From Trichodelitschia bisporula (taxonomy: Eukaryota; Ascomycota; Dothideomycetes; Phaeotrichales; Phaeotrichaceae), in assembly GCA_010356995.1 (NCBI GenBank), contig ML996690.1, forward strand, positions 1,396,217 through 1,460,216: DNA of 64,000 nt. The letters run 5' to 3'. The notes beneath the pieces were generated by a model, which saw nothing but the letters and a program-made list of their open reading frames with translations, searched no databases and was not told the origin of the DNA. Shown here piece by piece: positions 1 through 11,671 of the stretch. A program made the position numbers and the translations under genes. How positions within the stretch are numbered: position 1 is the first letter of the stretch; each line of letters opens with the position of its first letter.

Positions 1-909
1 CACACCCCACCGCTCTCACCGCGCACCTCGCAAACCACCCCCGCCCCGCGACGGACATGCAAATGCTCGATCGCGTTGCGCTCGGCGCTATCACTCTCCC
101 GCCTAACACTTACACGCGCATCCTGCTCCTCCCCGACGCCGCGGGCTCGCACACCGAGTCTCTAGCCCTGACCTCGCGCGCCGTGGTCTCCGCCGCGGCA
201 CGCGCACTCGCCGACGGAGGCGTTCTGACTGTACAAGGCGGTGATGTAGGGGGCGCTCTGCGCACGCAGGGTATTCTCGCGGGACTAGTAGCCGAGGGCG
301 GGGAGTTGCGGAAGGTGCGCGCAGAGGAGGAAATCGTCCCACTGCGTTTCGGCCGCAAGAAGGCCGAAGCCGGGGCGGAAGTCAATGGCAACGGCAAGCG
401 CGCTGCTGCGCCCGAGCCCGTGCGCCCCCCCGGCGTCGGGTTCGTGGATTTCGGCGACGATCTGGATGAACTGGTGATGGGGGGCGGGGACGATGAGCTC
501 GTGGATGAGGACGAGCTTATCACGGCGGAGGATATGGCGGGGCCGATTGTGCAGCGTGCGTTTTCCCTGAAAGGTGGTGATGCTGTGCTAACGCAGCCCA
601 GCCCCCGAGTGCCGCCCCAAAGCCGGCAAGCGCCGGCGCGCATGCAAAGACTGCACCTGCGGATTGAAAGAGAAAATCGAAGCGGAGGACGCGGCGAAGC
701 GCGAGGAGGCGGATGCGGCGCTTAACACGCTCACGCTGGGCGCGGATGATCTTGCGGAGGTGGATTTTACGGTGCAGGGCAAGGTGGGCAGTTGTGGGAA
801 TTGTGCGCTTGGGGACGCGTTTCGCTGTGATGGGTGTCCGTATATTGGCCTGCCGGCGTTTAAGCCAGGGGAGGAGGTGCGGTTGATGAATGATGTTGTG
901 CAGCTTTGA
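1..909 (+). CDS. DRE2: Fe-S cluster assembly protein Dre2 (anamorsin), 5'-partial
   Basis: Cytosolic Fe-S assembly (CIA) electron carrier, known to receive electrons from Tah18. The reading frame is open from the left edge, so the true start lies outside the window. Exons are 1-555 and 602-909, with a 46-nt intron (GTGCGT donor, GCTAAC branch, CAG acceptor). The N-terminal part matches the methyltransferase-like domain ([20 protein letters not shown]). After a variable acidic linker the splice joins PPEC to [17 protein letters not shown], the first cysteine motif. The C-terminus carries the twin CX2C motif [15 protein letters not shown] followed by [14 protein letters not shown]. Without the splice the cysteine region is out of frame, which supports the intron. 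The gene converges on SYF2. Confidence 0.95.
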
Positions 910-1209
910 GGGGGGGTGGGTTTGGGTTTGACATTGGAGGGCATATGGCGTATGGGCGTGAAGGATGGATAAGGGAGTGGGGACTTGTTGCATTCCCATG
1001 CTTGTGTGCATAGATAGCGGAAGGTCGTCGAGACTTTTGTGGATGATGGAGACGCGAAGCTCTGAACCATAGACTAACCACCATGTCTCATGAGTGCTCT
1101 GAAGAACCGGTTTTAGCCAAACCCCAATGCCGAAAAACAAGATCCGTCTATTCGCGTACAGAATACCATAATACAGCGCCGATGCCCAACCAGCCGTCTA
1201 CCGAGCCAG

Positions 1210-2219
1210 CTAAATTGCCGTACCGCGCTCAAAACTGTCCCGAATATCGGCCGTGTACTTGTCGTAAAAGCGCTTGAGCTTCTCATTGAACACTTTGTTC
1301 TACAAACCGTTAGCAGCCGGCCTAGAAATCGGACTCGAAAAAGACCTACCTTCTGGTTGATGTACGTAACATCCTCATTATCATCCTGATCGCGCCTCCT
1401 CTCCCTCATCTTCTTCAACCTCACCTCCTCCGCCTTCTTAATATCCGCCACCAACCGATCAACCGCCTCCTTCTCCGGCTTACTCCCCATCGCATCCGCC
1501 CCCTCCGTCGAATAAAACGACCCATCCCGATCCACAGCCACCATCTCCCCATCAGATAACTCCACAATCTCCAGCCCACCAGACGCCGCAGCCCGCTGAA
1601 TTGCCTCCATCTTCCTCTTCTCATACCCCTCCACATCCGGCTTCAACCCCTTCATCTTCCGCTTATACACCTTCCGCGCATCCTGCGTGTAATCCTGAAA
1701 CGCAACATCCGCTTTATGCCGCGCCTTCTTCTCCACCCGCCGATCCCACCGCTCCGCCTCCTCGACCGTCCAGTCCCATGCCCGCTTGCGCTCAAAATCG
1801 CCTCCTTGGTCTGCGGTCTCTGCTTTGAGCAGTTTGTGCGCTGCGATCGCGTGTTTGCGCCCCAGGCTGGCGAGCGCGTTTGGGTCTGTGGCTGCGCGGG
1901 CGGCTTCTGCGGCGGCTTCTTTGAGATTCGAGGTCCGCGCGGCTTGTTGCCGGGCTTTGAGGGCGGCGAAGCGCGCGGCGCGTTCGCTGGCTTTGGTTGG
2001 GGCGGGCGCGGGCGCGGCGGGGGGCGTGTCGGTGTCTGTGATGGGCGGGCTGGACATTTCGACGTCGGCGGGGGAGATTGGGCCTGTGGATGCGGGGGGT
2101 TGGCTGGAGGGTGGTTGGGTGGCCGGCGGGGAGCGCTCGATGAAGCGGCGCTTAGGGATGGTTTCGTCGGGGGTGGGGATGGGGGAGGAGGGTTTGCGCT
2201 TCTTTTCGGGGGAGGACAT
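1210..2219 (-). CDS. SYF2: Pre-mRNA-splicing factor Syf2
   Basis: Component of the NineTeen complex associated with the spliceosome in the nucleus. Exon 1 is 2219-1350 and exon 2 is 1299-1210, separated by a 50-nt intron (GTAGGT donor, GCTAAC branch, TAG acceptor); 319 residues. The N-terminus is low-complexity, rich in Pro, Ser and Ala. The conserved core follows: RKRAWDWTVEEAERWDRRVE, KADVAFQDYTQDARKVYKRK and DVTYINQ. Exon 2 supplies NKVFNEKLKRFYDKYTADI and the hallmark end ERGTAI. Exon 2 is too short to stand alone as an ORF, but its fit to the family C-terminus is clear. Confidence 0.94.
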
Positions 2220-2809
2220 GGTGGTTGTTTTCGCGTCTTTCGATGGAAGGGTTGAGATGTTCGGTTTAGGTGCGTTGCTGGGGTTGGCTGGCTGGCTTGA
2301 TAGCGGTTAGTGGTGGGTTGAGCGAGGGATGAATGGGTGATAGAGTGAGGGTGAAGTTGAGGGCGTGTCGTTGTGATGGAAGGCCAAGCGTCGAGTGCTG
2401 GGGTGCAGTGCCAAGCATGGATCTGGTGGCGTCATCTTTGCTGTTTTGAGATGGGGTTGGCAAAAAGGACTGGCCATTTGTACGGAGTACGGTGTGTTAT
2501 CATGCCAGTTGCCATTTGACTTTTGTGATCCGTCTTATCATGACAGGTCTATCAATACAGTTGCTTCTTCTGCAAGCATCCCGATCGACCCATGTACGCA
2601 TCTGCGGAGCATCTCCATTCCTCTGGTACGGTAGGTGGATGCCCCTCGACCTCGATCACAAGACGCTGGCTCTATCACATAATGCAACCCAAGCAGCCTC
2701 GCATACCAAACGATCAGATGAAAGCAACCCATCCCAAGGATCCCAGCGTACTGCTCTAACTCCCACCTCAGAGGAGAATGTACCCAACCCACACATCAGC
2801 TTCCACCCC
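2220..2809. other. Intergenic: SYF2 upstream and DGK1 3' flank
   Basis: About 590 bases with no supported gene. It contains the SYF2 promoter/leader and the DGK1 3' end. I see no RNA gene or repeat. Confidence 0.6.
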
Positions 2810-3993
2810 CTACCCGAACACCTTGAAGAACCCCCAAAGCCCAGCCCCGCACAACACCGGAATCGTAAGATTGTCGTCGAGGCCCCACAAATCCACCGCC
2901 TCACTCGCAGCCGCAACAACGCCCGCCCAAACGCTCACAATCCCCAGCGCCAACCCTCCACCCACAGTGCTCTCCTCCCGACTCCACCCCAGCAAGCCAC
3001 GCACCACCTCCGGCAGCGTCAGCTGGCCTTGGAATGCAAACGCTTGCTCGCCAACATCGAACCCGCCCGGCGCACCCCACGTCGGTGCGACCCAGCCCCA
3101 GAACACCGCCGCCGCGCCCATGCCGACCACCATCGCCGCCAGCGTTCCTGCCAGACTCTTGCCCTTGCCTACCCGCGGCGTGTAGCGCCCCCAGAGGCGG
3201 CCAAAGGTGCTGGCTGCGGTGTCGCACCAGGAGAGGAGTAACACGCTGACGACACTGACGTCTTTGGGGCAGAAGCGCAGCACGAGGAAGGCGCCGAGTA
3301 TATACCAGATCACGCCGTTGTAGCGGTCCTTCACTTCGGTCTCGCGCATCAAGGCACCGAGTACGCGAGTGTAGAAGGCGTTGAATGGAGGGTAGTTGAA
3401 GCGTAAGAGGTCGGCAGTGACGACGGGGATGAGAGCGGCCAGGAGGACGGGGTGGATGGAAGACGTCGGCACGCCAGTGGCGTAGAGGTAGGTAGTGAAG
3501 AAGCCAACAGACACATGGAGCGCTTTGCGGGGGACTTCATGTCGGTGTATCTAGCTTCGGTTAGCACTCCGTAACCATCCCAGCATCATGAACCACGTAC
3601 AAAAGAACGAAACTGGGTATGACAGGGTATCAAGCCCAAGGGACTAGGACTCCGACTGATCGCGCGTGCGTTGGGCAACGGCAGCTCCAGATGTCCGCTA
3701 GACGATGCAGTCCCGTTGCTCGCAGCACCGTTCGCGCTCTGCGCCTCCGACGCGCCCTGCACCGCTTTGCGCTCAGCCTTACGCACCTCGAGGGGACTGC
3801 GGCTGCGGGGCCGCGCCCGCGCCTCGCGGTCCGAGCCCGAAGTATCGGTGTCTTCGATGATGCGCGACGCGGTGTACTGTCTGCGGGCGGCGGAGCGGGT
3901 GACGGGAGGGAAGTAGCCGTCGCGCGAGGGCGTGTCCGAGGGAGAGGGCGAGATGACGCGTGGTGTACGCGGGACGGGGGTCGAGGGCGCCAT
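2810..3993 (-). CDS. DGK1: CTP-dependent diacylglycerol kinase, Dgk1-like
   Basis: ER/nuclear membrane enzyme of the CTP-transferase/dolichol-kinase family that phosphorylates diacylglycerol to phosphatidate using CTP. Exons are 3993-3601 and 3550-2810, with a 50-nt intron (GTACGT, GCTAAC, TAG); 377 residues. A Ser/Pro/Arg-rich cytosolic N-terminus (SPSPSDTP, RSRSP) precedes FRSFIHRHEVPRKALHVSVG, which spans the splice junction. Several hydrophobic segments follow, with the family motif DTAASTFGRLWGR...GKSLAGTLA. I chose the ATG at 3993 because the open frame further upstream (to 4476) is low-complexity and translates a CT-rich leader. It diverges from SPB4. Confidence 0.88.
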
Positions 3994-4597
3994 GGAGTGC
4001 GACCACTTTGCGCACGAGAAGGGGAGGAGGGCGGGGTGTTGCAGGCCGGTGTGGTGCAGGAGGGATAGCGGACGCGTGGGGTGCTGGCCGTTGGTGTTGC
4101 TGGGGATGTGGGACGGGGGCTGCCTGGGAGGCTGAGCGCGTGCGGCGGGAGGGCCGGATGAGGCGTCGGAGATTAGAGACGTGGTTGTGGGGTTGGAGGC
4201 ATGGTGGGACGGAGGAGGGGAAGGAGAGGTGGCCACAGTTGCGGTTGTGGAGTATGGGGGAGAGAGAGGAGAGAGGGGAGAGAGAGAGAGATGAGAGGAC
4301 GAGAAGGTGTGGTTATGTAGCTGTTGAAGAAGCTGGGGTTGAAAGAGAAGCGTCACATTTGCAAGATGAAGCGAAGAGGAAGAGAGAGAGGTGTGTGTGA
4401 GAGGGCGAGCAAGTGATGCAGCTCGTGACACTATCCTTAAACGGGAAGTCAACCTTGGCATCTTTTGCCTCAGCATCTCCTTGATCCCAGCGCCCCGATT
4501 GGAGAGAAGAGTTGGACGTCACGAGCAAATCTCTGCATCTCGAATATTTCAACAGCAGATCCGTCACATCAACAGAACAAAGCATTGAGTCATCCTA
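3994..4597. promoter_or_regulatory. Divergent promoter region DGK1/SPB4
   Basis: About 600 bases between two divergent start codons. It contains a (GA)n-rich tract at roughly 4255-4300, which is CT-rich on the DGK1 sense strand as in many fungal leaders, and an inverted CCAAT box (ATTGG) at about 4498. No gene seen. Confidence 0.45.
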
Positions 4598-6531
4598 ATG
4601 GCTTCAGAAAGGCCAGCCAGCGCTTCGAGAGCGTGGGACGGTCTCAAGCCCGCATTATCAGAATGGACGCTCGATGCCGTATCCAGCATGGGCTTCTCCA
4701 AGATGACCCCCGTGCAGGCGAGCACCATACCGCTGTTCATGGGAAACAAGGACGTGGTGGTGGAGGTAAGGCTTCCTGTAAACAGCTGGTCTGGTGTGCA
4801 TATGCTGATCATGAATAGGCGGTTACTGGAAGTGGAAAAACTCTCGCCTTCCTGATACCCCTGGTTGAAAGACTACTCCGATTAGACGATCCCATCAAGA
4901 AGCATCACGTCGGAGCAATCATCATTTCCCCAACCCGAGAACTAGCAACCCAAATTCACTCCGTCCTCGTCTCTCTCCTCGGCTTCCACGGTCCCTCCGC
5001 CGCAGCGCTGAAAGCCATGTCCACACCTGAGGAAGAAGACGACATGGAGATTGACCTTCCCGCCCCCTTCTTCCCCTCCAAAACCCTAAAGGTAGTCCCA
5101 CAGCTCCTCCTCGGCGGCACGACAACCCCCGCGCAGGACCTAAGCACCTTCCTCAAGCACTCCCCGAACCTCCTCATCGCCACCCCAGGCCGTCTCCTCG
5201 AGCTCCTGACCTCCCCGCACGTGCACTGCCCGCAATCATCTTTCGAAGCCCTGGTCCTAGACGAAGCCGACCGTCTCCTCGACCTCGGCTTCAAAGACGA
5301 GCTCCAAAAAATCCTCTCCCGCCTCCCCAAGCAGCGCCGCACAGGCCTCTTCTCCGCCTCCGTCTCCGAAGCCGTCGACCAACTAATCCGCGTCGGGCTC
5401 CGCAACCCCGTCCGCGTAGCCGTGCGCGTCCGCTCCACCACCGGCGGCGCAGAAAAACGCACACCTAACAGCCTGCAAATGCGCTACCTCCTCACCCCGC
5501 CGGACGCCAAACTCCCCATCCTAGCCTCACTCCTCAAGTCCGTCTCCCCCGCGCCCCAGAAATCAATCCTCTACCTCTCGACCTGCGCCGCCGTCGACTA
5601 CTTCCAGCACATCCTCCCGCTGCTCCTCCCGGGCGTGGCCCTCATCCCGCTGCACGGGAAACACCCCCCCGCCGTGCGGAACAAGAACTTCGCCCGGTTC
5701 GCAAAGTCCGTGGAACCGACCGCGCTGCTTACTACTGATGTCGCGGCCCGCGGGCTCGATATCCCTGCCGTAGATTTGGTAGTCCAAATCGACCCGCCCT
5801 CCGACCCAAAGGCGTTTATCCACCGCTGCGGGCGCGCGGGCCGGGCCGGGAGGCGGGGATTGGCGGTCCTTTTCCTGCAGCCGGGCAGGGAGGAGGACTA
5901 TGTCTCGTTCTTGGCGGTGCGGGATACGCCGGTTAGCCTGCTCGAGGCGCCGGTGGTGCAGGTCGGGGACGCGGAGATGAGTGCCGCGACGGAGACGATT
6001 CGAACCGCTGTCCTTGCGGACCGCGCGCTGCATGACAAGGCGCAGCGCGCGTTTGTGTCCTGGGTCCAGGCGTACCGGAAGCACCAGGCGAGCAGCATAT
6101 TCCGTATCGAGGGGCAGGACTGGGAGGCGCTGGGGCGGGGATGGGGATTGCTTAAGATTCCGCGCATGCCTGAGATTAAGGGGTGGGAGGGAGATAGGGG
6201 ATTGGGGGTTGAGGTGGATTGGGAGAATTATCGGTATAAGGATAAGGCGCGGGAGGCGCATCGGGTGGAAGAGGCGGCGAAGAGGGCGGCGGGCGAGGGA
6301 GTGGTGAGGAAGAGGAAGGAGGATAAGGGGGCGTGGAGTGGGAAGAGGGAGGCGGTGAAGGAGAAGGAGGTTAGGAGGGAGAGGAAGAGGGTGCGGAGGG
6401 AGGAGGAGGCGATGAAGACGATGACGGTGGAGGAGTTGGCGGAGAAGAGGGAGTTGGAGAGGATGATTGAGAGGGTTAGGAGGGAGACGAAGGGGATTGA
6501 GGAGGAGGAGTGGAATGGGTTGGATGATTAG
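4598..6531 (+). CDS. SPB4: ATP-dependent RNA helicase Spb4 (DEAD-box)
   Basis: Nucleolar DEAD-box helicase for 60S subunit maturation. Exons are 4598-4765 and 4819-6531, with a 53-nt intron (GTAAGG donor, TAG acceptor); 626 residues. The Q-motif region (GFSKMTPVQ) is in exon 1. The intron splits just before the P-loop AVTGSGKT (residues 57-64). Then come [18 protein letters not shown] at 204-207, a motif III reading [14 protein letters not shown], and [13 protein letters not shown]. The C-terminal 130 residues are highly charged (Lys/Arg/Glu), typical of Spb4. SAS in place of SAT is a conservative variant. Convergent with the aquaporin gene. Confidence 0.95.
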
Positions 6532-6796
6532 AGGGATATGTTTATGTTTGAGTAGGATAATCTGGACTTTGGGAATATTCACGATACCCCATCTTCGAAC
6601 ATAATCCGATTCACGTGGCAGCGTGAAGAACCTTGAAAATGTCACCGCCCAGCTTCCAACAATATAGGCTCAAACAAGTGGCATGAAAATTTTGGAGCAC
6701 AGATCTTTAACGTCCTGAGCAGTATACCCAACCTATCCCTCATGCGCTCGCAATATACTCGCAAAAACGCTAGTTACACCTATCCCCATCATTCCT

Positions 6797-7908
6797 TCAA
6801 GCACCCATCTTCCCATGCACCGTCTCATCGCTCCCATGCGGACCCTGGTACCCGCCCGTTTTAGTCAAATGGCGGCTAAGGCCCTCCTCACCCTCCTCAT
6901 GCCTCGCATGTCCTGAAGAAATGACCTTCAAACTATCCCTAATCACAAGCTCATAAAACGACGTCGCAAACAGCGTCGCGGGAATGCTAATCAAAATCGA
7001 AATCCAACTGTAATCCATATAAGTAAACGCCTCCTTGCCAAAGAAAATCGCCGCCACCATGCGCGGCCCCAGGTCACGCGCCATGTTCGTCGAGATGGTG
7101 TTGCCGGCAAAGCCCCAAACCATAGCCGCGTAAGCGAAGCCGATGGTGAAGGGCACGGACACGGGGGAGACGAATGGGTTGGCCGGGTCGAGGCACGACC
7201 AGATGATGAAGCCGAGGAAAGCATCCACCATGAACTCCTGGAAGAACAGGAAGCCCTGGTTCGTCTGCGTGACATTGGGGTAGGAAACCAGGATGCTGGC
7301 CGCGCCGCCGTTGAACACAGCCGTGCCGTGCGCGGCGAGGTTGGCGTCGCGCAGCGCGCTGATCTGCGGCCAGTAGCAGCCCATGAGCACGAGGGCGGCC
7401 ATGAAGGCGCCGAAGACCTGCGACAGGATGTAGTACGGGACTTTCTTCCAGGGGAAGCCCTGCCACACGGCGAGGGAAATGGTCATGGCGGGGTTGAAGT
7501 GGCCGCCGGAGGTGGAGGCGCAGGTGATGATGGCGAAGGAGATGCCGAAGGCGAAGGCGAAGCCTACTTGCAGCAGGTTGCTGAAGAAGGACATGGGGAT
7601 GTGCTCATTGGTACCGTTGACGGTGAATTGGGCTACGGCGGCGATGCCTGGCAGCACGTAGAGGAAGACGCCGGTTGCTTCGGCGATACATTCGCGCAGG
7701 CTGAGGGGGGTTAGCTGGGTGTGGTTATGGCTGTGCTTGGGATGGCTTACAAGCGCGGACGCGCGTGCTCGAAGTCCAGCTTGCGCTGGCTAACCGGTGG
7801 TGCGGGCACGACATGGCGGGTGATGTGCCGTTGGAGGGCGTCGGTGACACCAATCTCCAGCTCCTGGGGCCCGAGGCGGTCGTTGTGGAGGTCGTGCTCT
7901 GCGCCCAT
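6797..7908 (-). CDS. MIP-family channel (aquaglyceroporin-like)
   Basis: Integral membrane channel for water and/or small solutes. Exons are 7908-7751 and 7700-6797, with a 50-nt intron (GTAAGC donor, CAG acceptor); 353 residues. The hydrophilic N-terminus (MGAEHDLHNDRLGPQEL) is followed by RECIAEATGVFLYVLPG in the first membrane helix. The first pore loop has the canonical SGGHFNPAMT. The second loop reads NTISTNMARDLGPR, so NMA replaces the second NPA; the following Arg and Asp are kept, as in glycerol-permeable members. About six hydrophobic segments are visible and the C-terminal tail is charged. Substrate is not decidable from sequence. About 2.5 kb upstream is empty. Confidence 0.88.
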
Positions 7909-10371
7909 GGTGTTGAGTGGTGATCAGAGGAGAGGAGGAGTGGTTGATTGAGATGAGGAACGAGAGGCGAGATATCGTGGGGTCGATCGCCTCTTCTATA
8001 CTCGACGTCATTTGGCCGCCTCGCTTGCAGTCTCCACCCTCCACTCGACGGCTGATCCATCTTGCCGCTTGTAGGGTTGGGGTGCTTGCTCCACTGTCAG
8101 CCTGGCATTGCAAATCTTGCCCGGATGTGTAGTCGTCCGGCCGGTGGTATCCACTCGATCCCCACGGTCCACGCCTGTGTTCTCCGCTTCTCCATGGGGA
8201 CCCCATACGCTACCCCACAAACCACCAGGCGATACTGAGACAGTAGGGCCATGGTCCACGATACAGCCTCGGACGTGACATCTTCCAAAACTCTTCCAAA
8301 TCTGCTCTTCCCGCGCATTGCACCCTGGCATCATTCCCCTCCCAGCGCATCATCATCGCAAGCCACCGACACCAAGCTTCGTCAAGAGATCCCGTAACAC
8401 GGCACCGGGGATCCTTCGCCACGCGGCTGGCAGCTCCTGCTCCCCCAAGCCACTAGGTCTTCCCCGCAGCAACCGCCCAGTAAGGACGCGAGTCGCCCAC
8501 CTACCGAGGCCATAAGCCGGACTTAAAAAAAAAAACATGGCAGGGAGCGTCGAAGTCTTCAGTGGATCTCCTAAGCAGATTCGATCTACGCCCCACGGGG
8601 AAGTTCGCACGCCTTAATCGATGGTGGAGTCGGGCGGCGCAGTCTCGATTGCAAGCGGAGTGGGGCAGCGCCGGAGAGCCGCCTCAATCGGGATAGCCGT
8701 TCGCACTCCCGAGCCGAATCGCACTGCCGACACGTTTTCGCGCGTAGCTAACATCCCGATGGGAATAATTCTAGGTGGGCGCATCGGCGTTGCGGATGGC
8801 GTCCTGGGCGTCCTGGGCGGGGTAAAGCCGAGGCGATGCGTTCATGCAGTCGGAGTGCGGGGGGGCGGGCGGCGCTGACGTGCAGCTGCGTGTGCCGCGC
8901 GACGTCAGCATAGGCGCGTGGTTGATGATCGTCGTGAAGCATGCTGCGCATCCCCACGTTCCCCGGGATTTTGTGCCGTATCCTTGAGTCCGGGGCCCCG
9001 GATATGCCTGTGGGGTTGGCTGGTGTTCCGGGTTCGGCCGTAATTGTGGGCCAAGGCGGGATTAGGAGGCTTCCGATTGCTGAGGGTCAGTCCGATGGTG
9101 GGGTACGAGACTGTGGAGACTGGAGACGAGAGTCTGTCAGACGGTCTGAAACTACGTGAATTAGTGAAGCGGTGGCAGGGTGTCTGTGATGATAAGGAGA
9201 TTTTGAGCGGGGCTGCGGCTGGAATTATTCATCGGGCGCGGTAGCTCAAGGAAATTGGAATCCGAGGATGGGCTGAGGGTTGCAGTGATCTTTAAGGATG
9301 AAGCTCTTTTGCTGTTGTTTACTGAACACTCACAAATCCAAGGCTATCACTAATCAGCAGGTAAGTAGATGGTGAAGAATCAGGTTCTCTCCGTGCTGGA
9401 TACCCTGACATTGTTGACGGTCGGAAGCGCAAAGCGCTGCTCGTTTTCCACTTCAAGCTGCTCATCAGGAACATTGCAGCTGTCGGTAATCAAGATCCGA
9501 GATTGCACATCGATCATAGATCTTGTGTCTCCACTGTACCCACATGGTATATCGATCCAAGAGCGTCAGCATGCCGGAGACTCCTCCGTCGGCTGATGGC
9601 AAGGCAAATGTTGGAAGGGAAGATTGAGTCGAGGAAGCGACACGCCTGATGTCAAATGCGCATCTGTGCTGCCCATCGCTGCACAGCGGTTGACTTTCAT
9701 GAGCTACTTACTTTTGATTTTCTCATCAGCTTCATGCCTCTGCCTGTGCCGAAAGATGCTACGTGATACAGCTCCTTATGTGAGAGCGATGTTCCTGGCG
9801 GAAAATACAGCAGAGATGCAGGAGAAATCCCATTGTGCCTGCGCTCCGACCTGGATGGCGACATGGGTGCTTTTGATATATGCCCAATATCTCTCTACTT
9901 GCTCCGCCTAGGCGAGTTTTAGACATCGAAGAGTGGTGACAGTAACATGTACGTCTAGCTGAAGATGAAGAAAGAGCCGAAGGGGCCCAGAGTTATCAAC
10001 TTTGTCAGCCACTTCATCGGCCACGTGACCTCCAGCAGTGGCTCAAACTCGTGGCTTTACCGAATGCGGCTCAACTCCAAGCCCCGACAACGACGTCTTT
10101 TGTTCGTGTCGGCGAGTTTACATCCATCCGCTACCGGCTGCATCTCAACTACCAGTCATTACCACTGAATGAAGCAGATCTAAGATCTGTGCACGTACCT
10201 CTACCTAAGCCTCTCCGTGCAAACCACTCCGCCGCCTTCAGCCGTCAACTACCTGTCACTGCAGCCACTGCCATCTAAACGCCATCGGTCGCGGCGCCGT
10301 GCCGCCGTCCTCTCCTCGTTAGCAACGCACACCGTCGCACGTCGCGGTCTATCACATCTTCACAAGCCACA
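7909..10371. other. Gene-empty stretch between aquaporin and TFA2
   Basis: About 2.46 kb with only short open frames of biased composition on both strands and nothing recognisable. A short inverted pair, GCTGACGT near 8872 and ACGTCAGC near 8902, resembles bZIP half-sites. A poly-A run lies near 8526-8536. The right end holds the TFA2 leader. No tRNA was found by eye. It could contain a long regulatory region, a non-coding transcript or decayed repeat DNA. Confidence 0.4.
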
Positions 10372-11178
10372 ATGCCAGCTCCTTCGCGCCCGACCTCGAC
10401 CGTGTCCTCCCCGGCGCCCTCCAACGCCTCGGGCCCCAATGGTGTCAAGCGTAAGCGCGGCGTTCCTAGTGTGACACCGGCCATGGCTCTGCAGCAGCAA
10501 GCTCAAGATCAGGTCAAAGGCAAGGAGTACCTCACGCAGACGACATTTGCGGCAAGCTATCTGAAAGAGAAGGGCAAGCCGATGACGTTCGAGGATGTCG
10601 TCAACTACCTGTCGCTGCAGAAGACGAGCAAGGAGCATCTGGTATCGTTCCGGTTGATTCTCGAGCAATTTGTGTCTAAAATCACTTACGATCCCAATGG
10701 CTTTGGCGGGAAGGGATCGTTTGCGTACAAGGCCACCCTCCCAATCGCCAACAAGGAGCAGCTGAAGGCGGCGCTTCAAGGTCAATGGCACTACACTGGG
10801 CTCCGCGTGGAGGATCTCAAGGACGGCTTTCCGGCATGTGGTCCCGTCATCGATGAGATGGAGGCGGCAGGAGAACTCATAGTCTCACGGTCGAAAAACG
10901 GTCTACCCCGCACTATCTGGAAGAACGACCCGACGCTGATTCACCCTGTGGCTCCTGATATCAAGGCCATGTGGCACGCTGTTACTCTTCCCGCTAATCC
11001 TGGCGACCTGCACGATGCCCTCGAGAAAGCCGGTCTTAAGCCCACGACTGCACCTAGAGCGCCGATGAAGCCGGCCCCGGCCAAGGAGAAGAAGCGCCGT
11101 CAGCCACGCAGCAGCGGCCGTCTTACGAACACGCATATGTCGCACATTCTGAAGGACTACTCCTTCAAGCGCAAGTGA
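10372..11178 (+). CDS. TFA2: Transcription initiation factor IIE subunit beta (Tfa2)
   Basis: General RNA polymerase II factor; with TFIIE-alpha it recruits TFIIH to the pre-initiation complex. Single exon, 268 residues. A short Ser/Pro-rich N-terminus with a basic VKRKRG stretch precedes the winged-helix core (TTFAASYLKEKGKPMTFEDV, YDPNGFGGKGSFAYKA). A second winged-helix-like part follows (LRVEDLKDGFPACGPVIDEM), then a Lys/Arg-rich tail ending RLTNTHMSHILKDYSFKRK. The ATG at 10372 directly precedes the conserved frame and no splice is needed. Somewhat short for fungal Tfa2, but the core is complete. Confidence 0.9.
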   Translation: MPAPSRPTSTVSSPAPSNASGPNGVKRKRGVPSVTPAMALQQQAQDQVKGKEYLTQTTFAASYLKEKGKPMTFEDVVNYLSLQKTSKEHLVSFRLILEQFVSKITYDPNGFGGKGSFAYKATLPIANKEQLKAALQGQWHYTGLRVEDLKDGFPACGPVIDEMEAAGELIVSRSKNGLPRTIWKNDPTLIHPVAPDIKAMWHAVTLPANPGDLHDALEKAGLKPTTAPRAPMKPAPAKEKKRRQPRSSGRLTNTHMSHILKDYSFKRK

Positions 11179-11671
11179 ACGGGCCGTCGGCGGTGCAATT
11201 ACATGGGGCGAGAGGCAGAGTCGCGAGTATGGTGGTTCTTTTCAGCCGCATCACCTTGCTCTCTTGTGCCTTGTTAATCTCTGTTCGAGCCTTTTCGGGC
11301 GTGGGTCTTCGGGATATGGGCTGGGCGGGTGTCACGGGAAACTGTCCATTTGGGGTGTTCGGTGCATAGCGGGTAGGGATGGGTTGAGATTTCCGTGTAC
11401 ACTACCACAACTAGATAGAAGGCTTAGGACAGGACATCGAAATCTGACATTGTCATCAGTGGCTAATGACAACATGAATTGCGTAGCCATGTGAAGCAAC
11501 TGAAGCAATAAAGTTCGCCTGCGGCCACATGGGCCCGGAGATCCGATAAGATTAGATGACCAGCCCGCCAAGACTAATCCTTGCACAGCTTTTTCTCCAA
11601 CCTCTTTCCCCATCTTCCTCCCCTCTAAGCTCAACAGCCTTCCCCAATCACTACGCCGCCAATCGCCCACC
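11179..11671. other. Intergenic TFA2/DRS1
   Basis: About 490 bases with no gene seen. Two CCAAT pentamers (about 11644 and 11659) sit just upstream of the DRS1 start and may lie in its leader rather than the promoter. Confidence 0.45.

Noticed and set aside
3994-4476. Upstream in-frame extension of DGK1 starting MLRQKMPRL
   Set aside because: It translates a low-complexity CT-rich leader and intrudes on the divergent promoter; the ATG at 3993 directly precedes family-like sequence.
5563-6645. 360-codon minus-strand open frame opposite SPB4
   Set aside because: Antisense shadow of GC-rich helicase coding sequence; composition dominated by Leu, Pro and His, with no domain.
9231-9300. GCGCGGTAGCTCAAGG resembling a tRNA D-arm
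   Set aside because: No matching B box or paired acceptor stem downstream.
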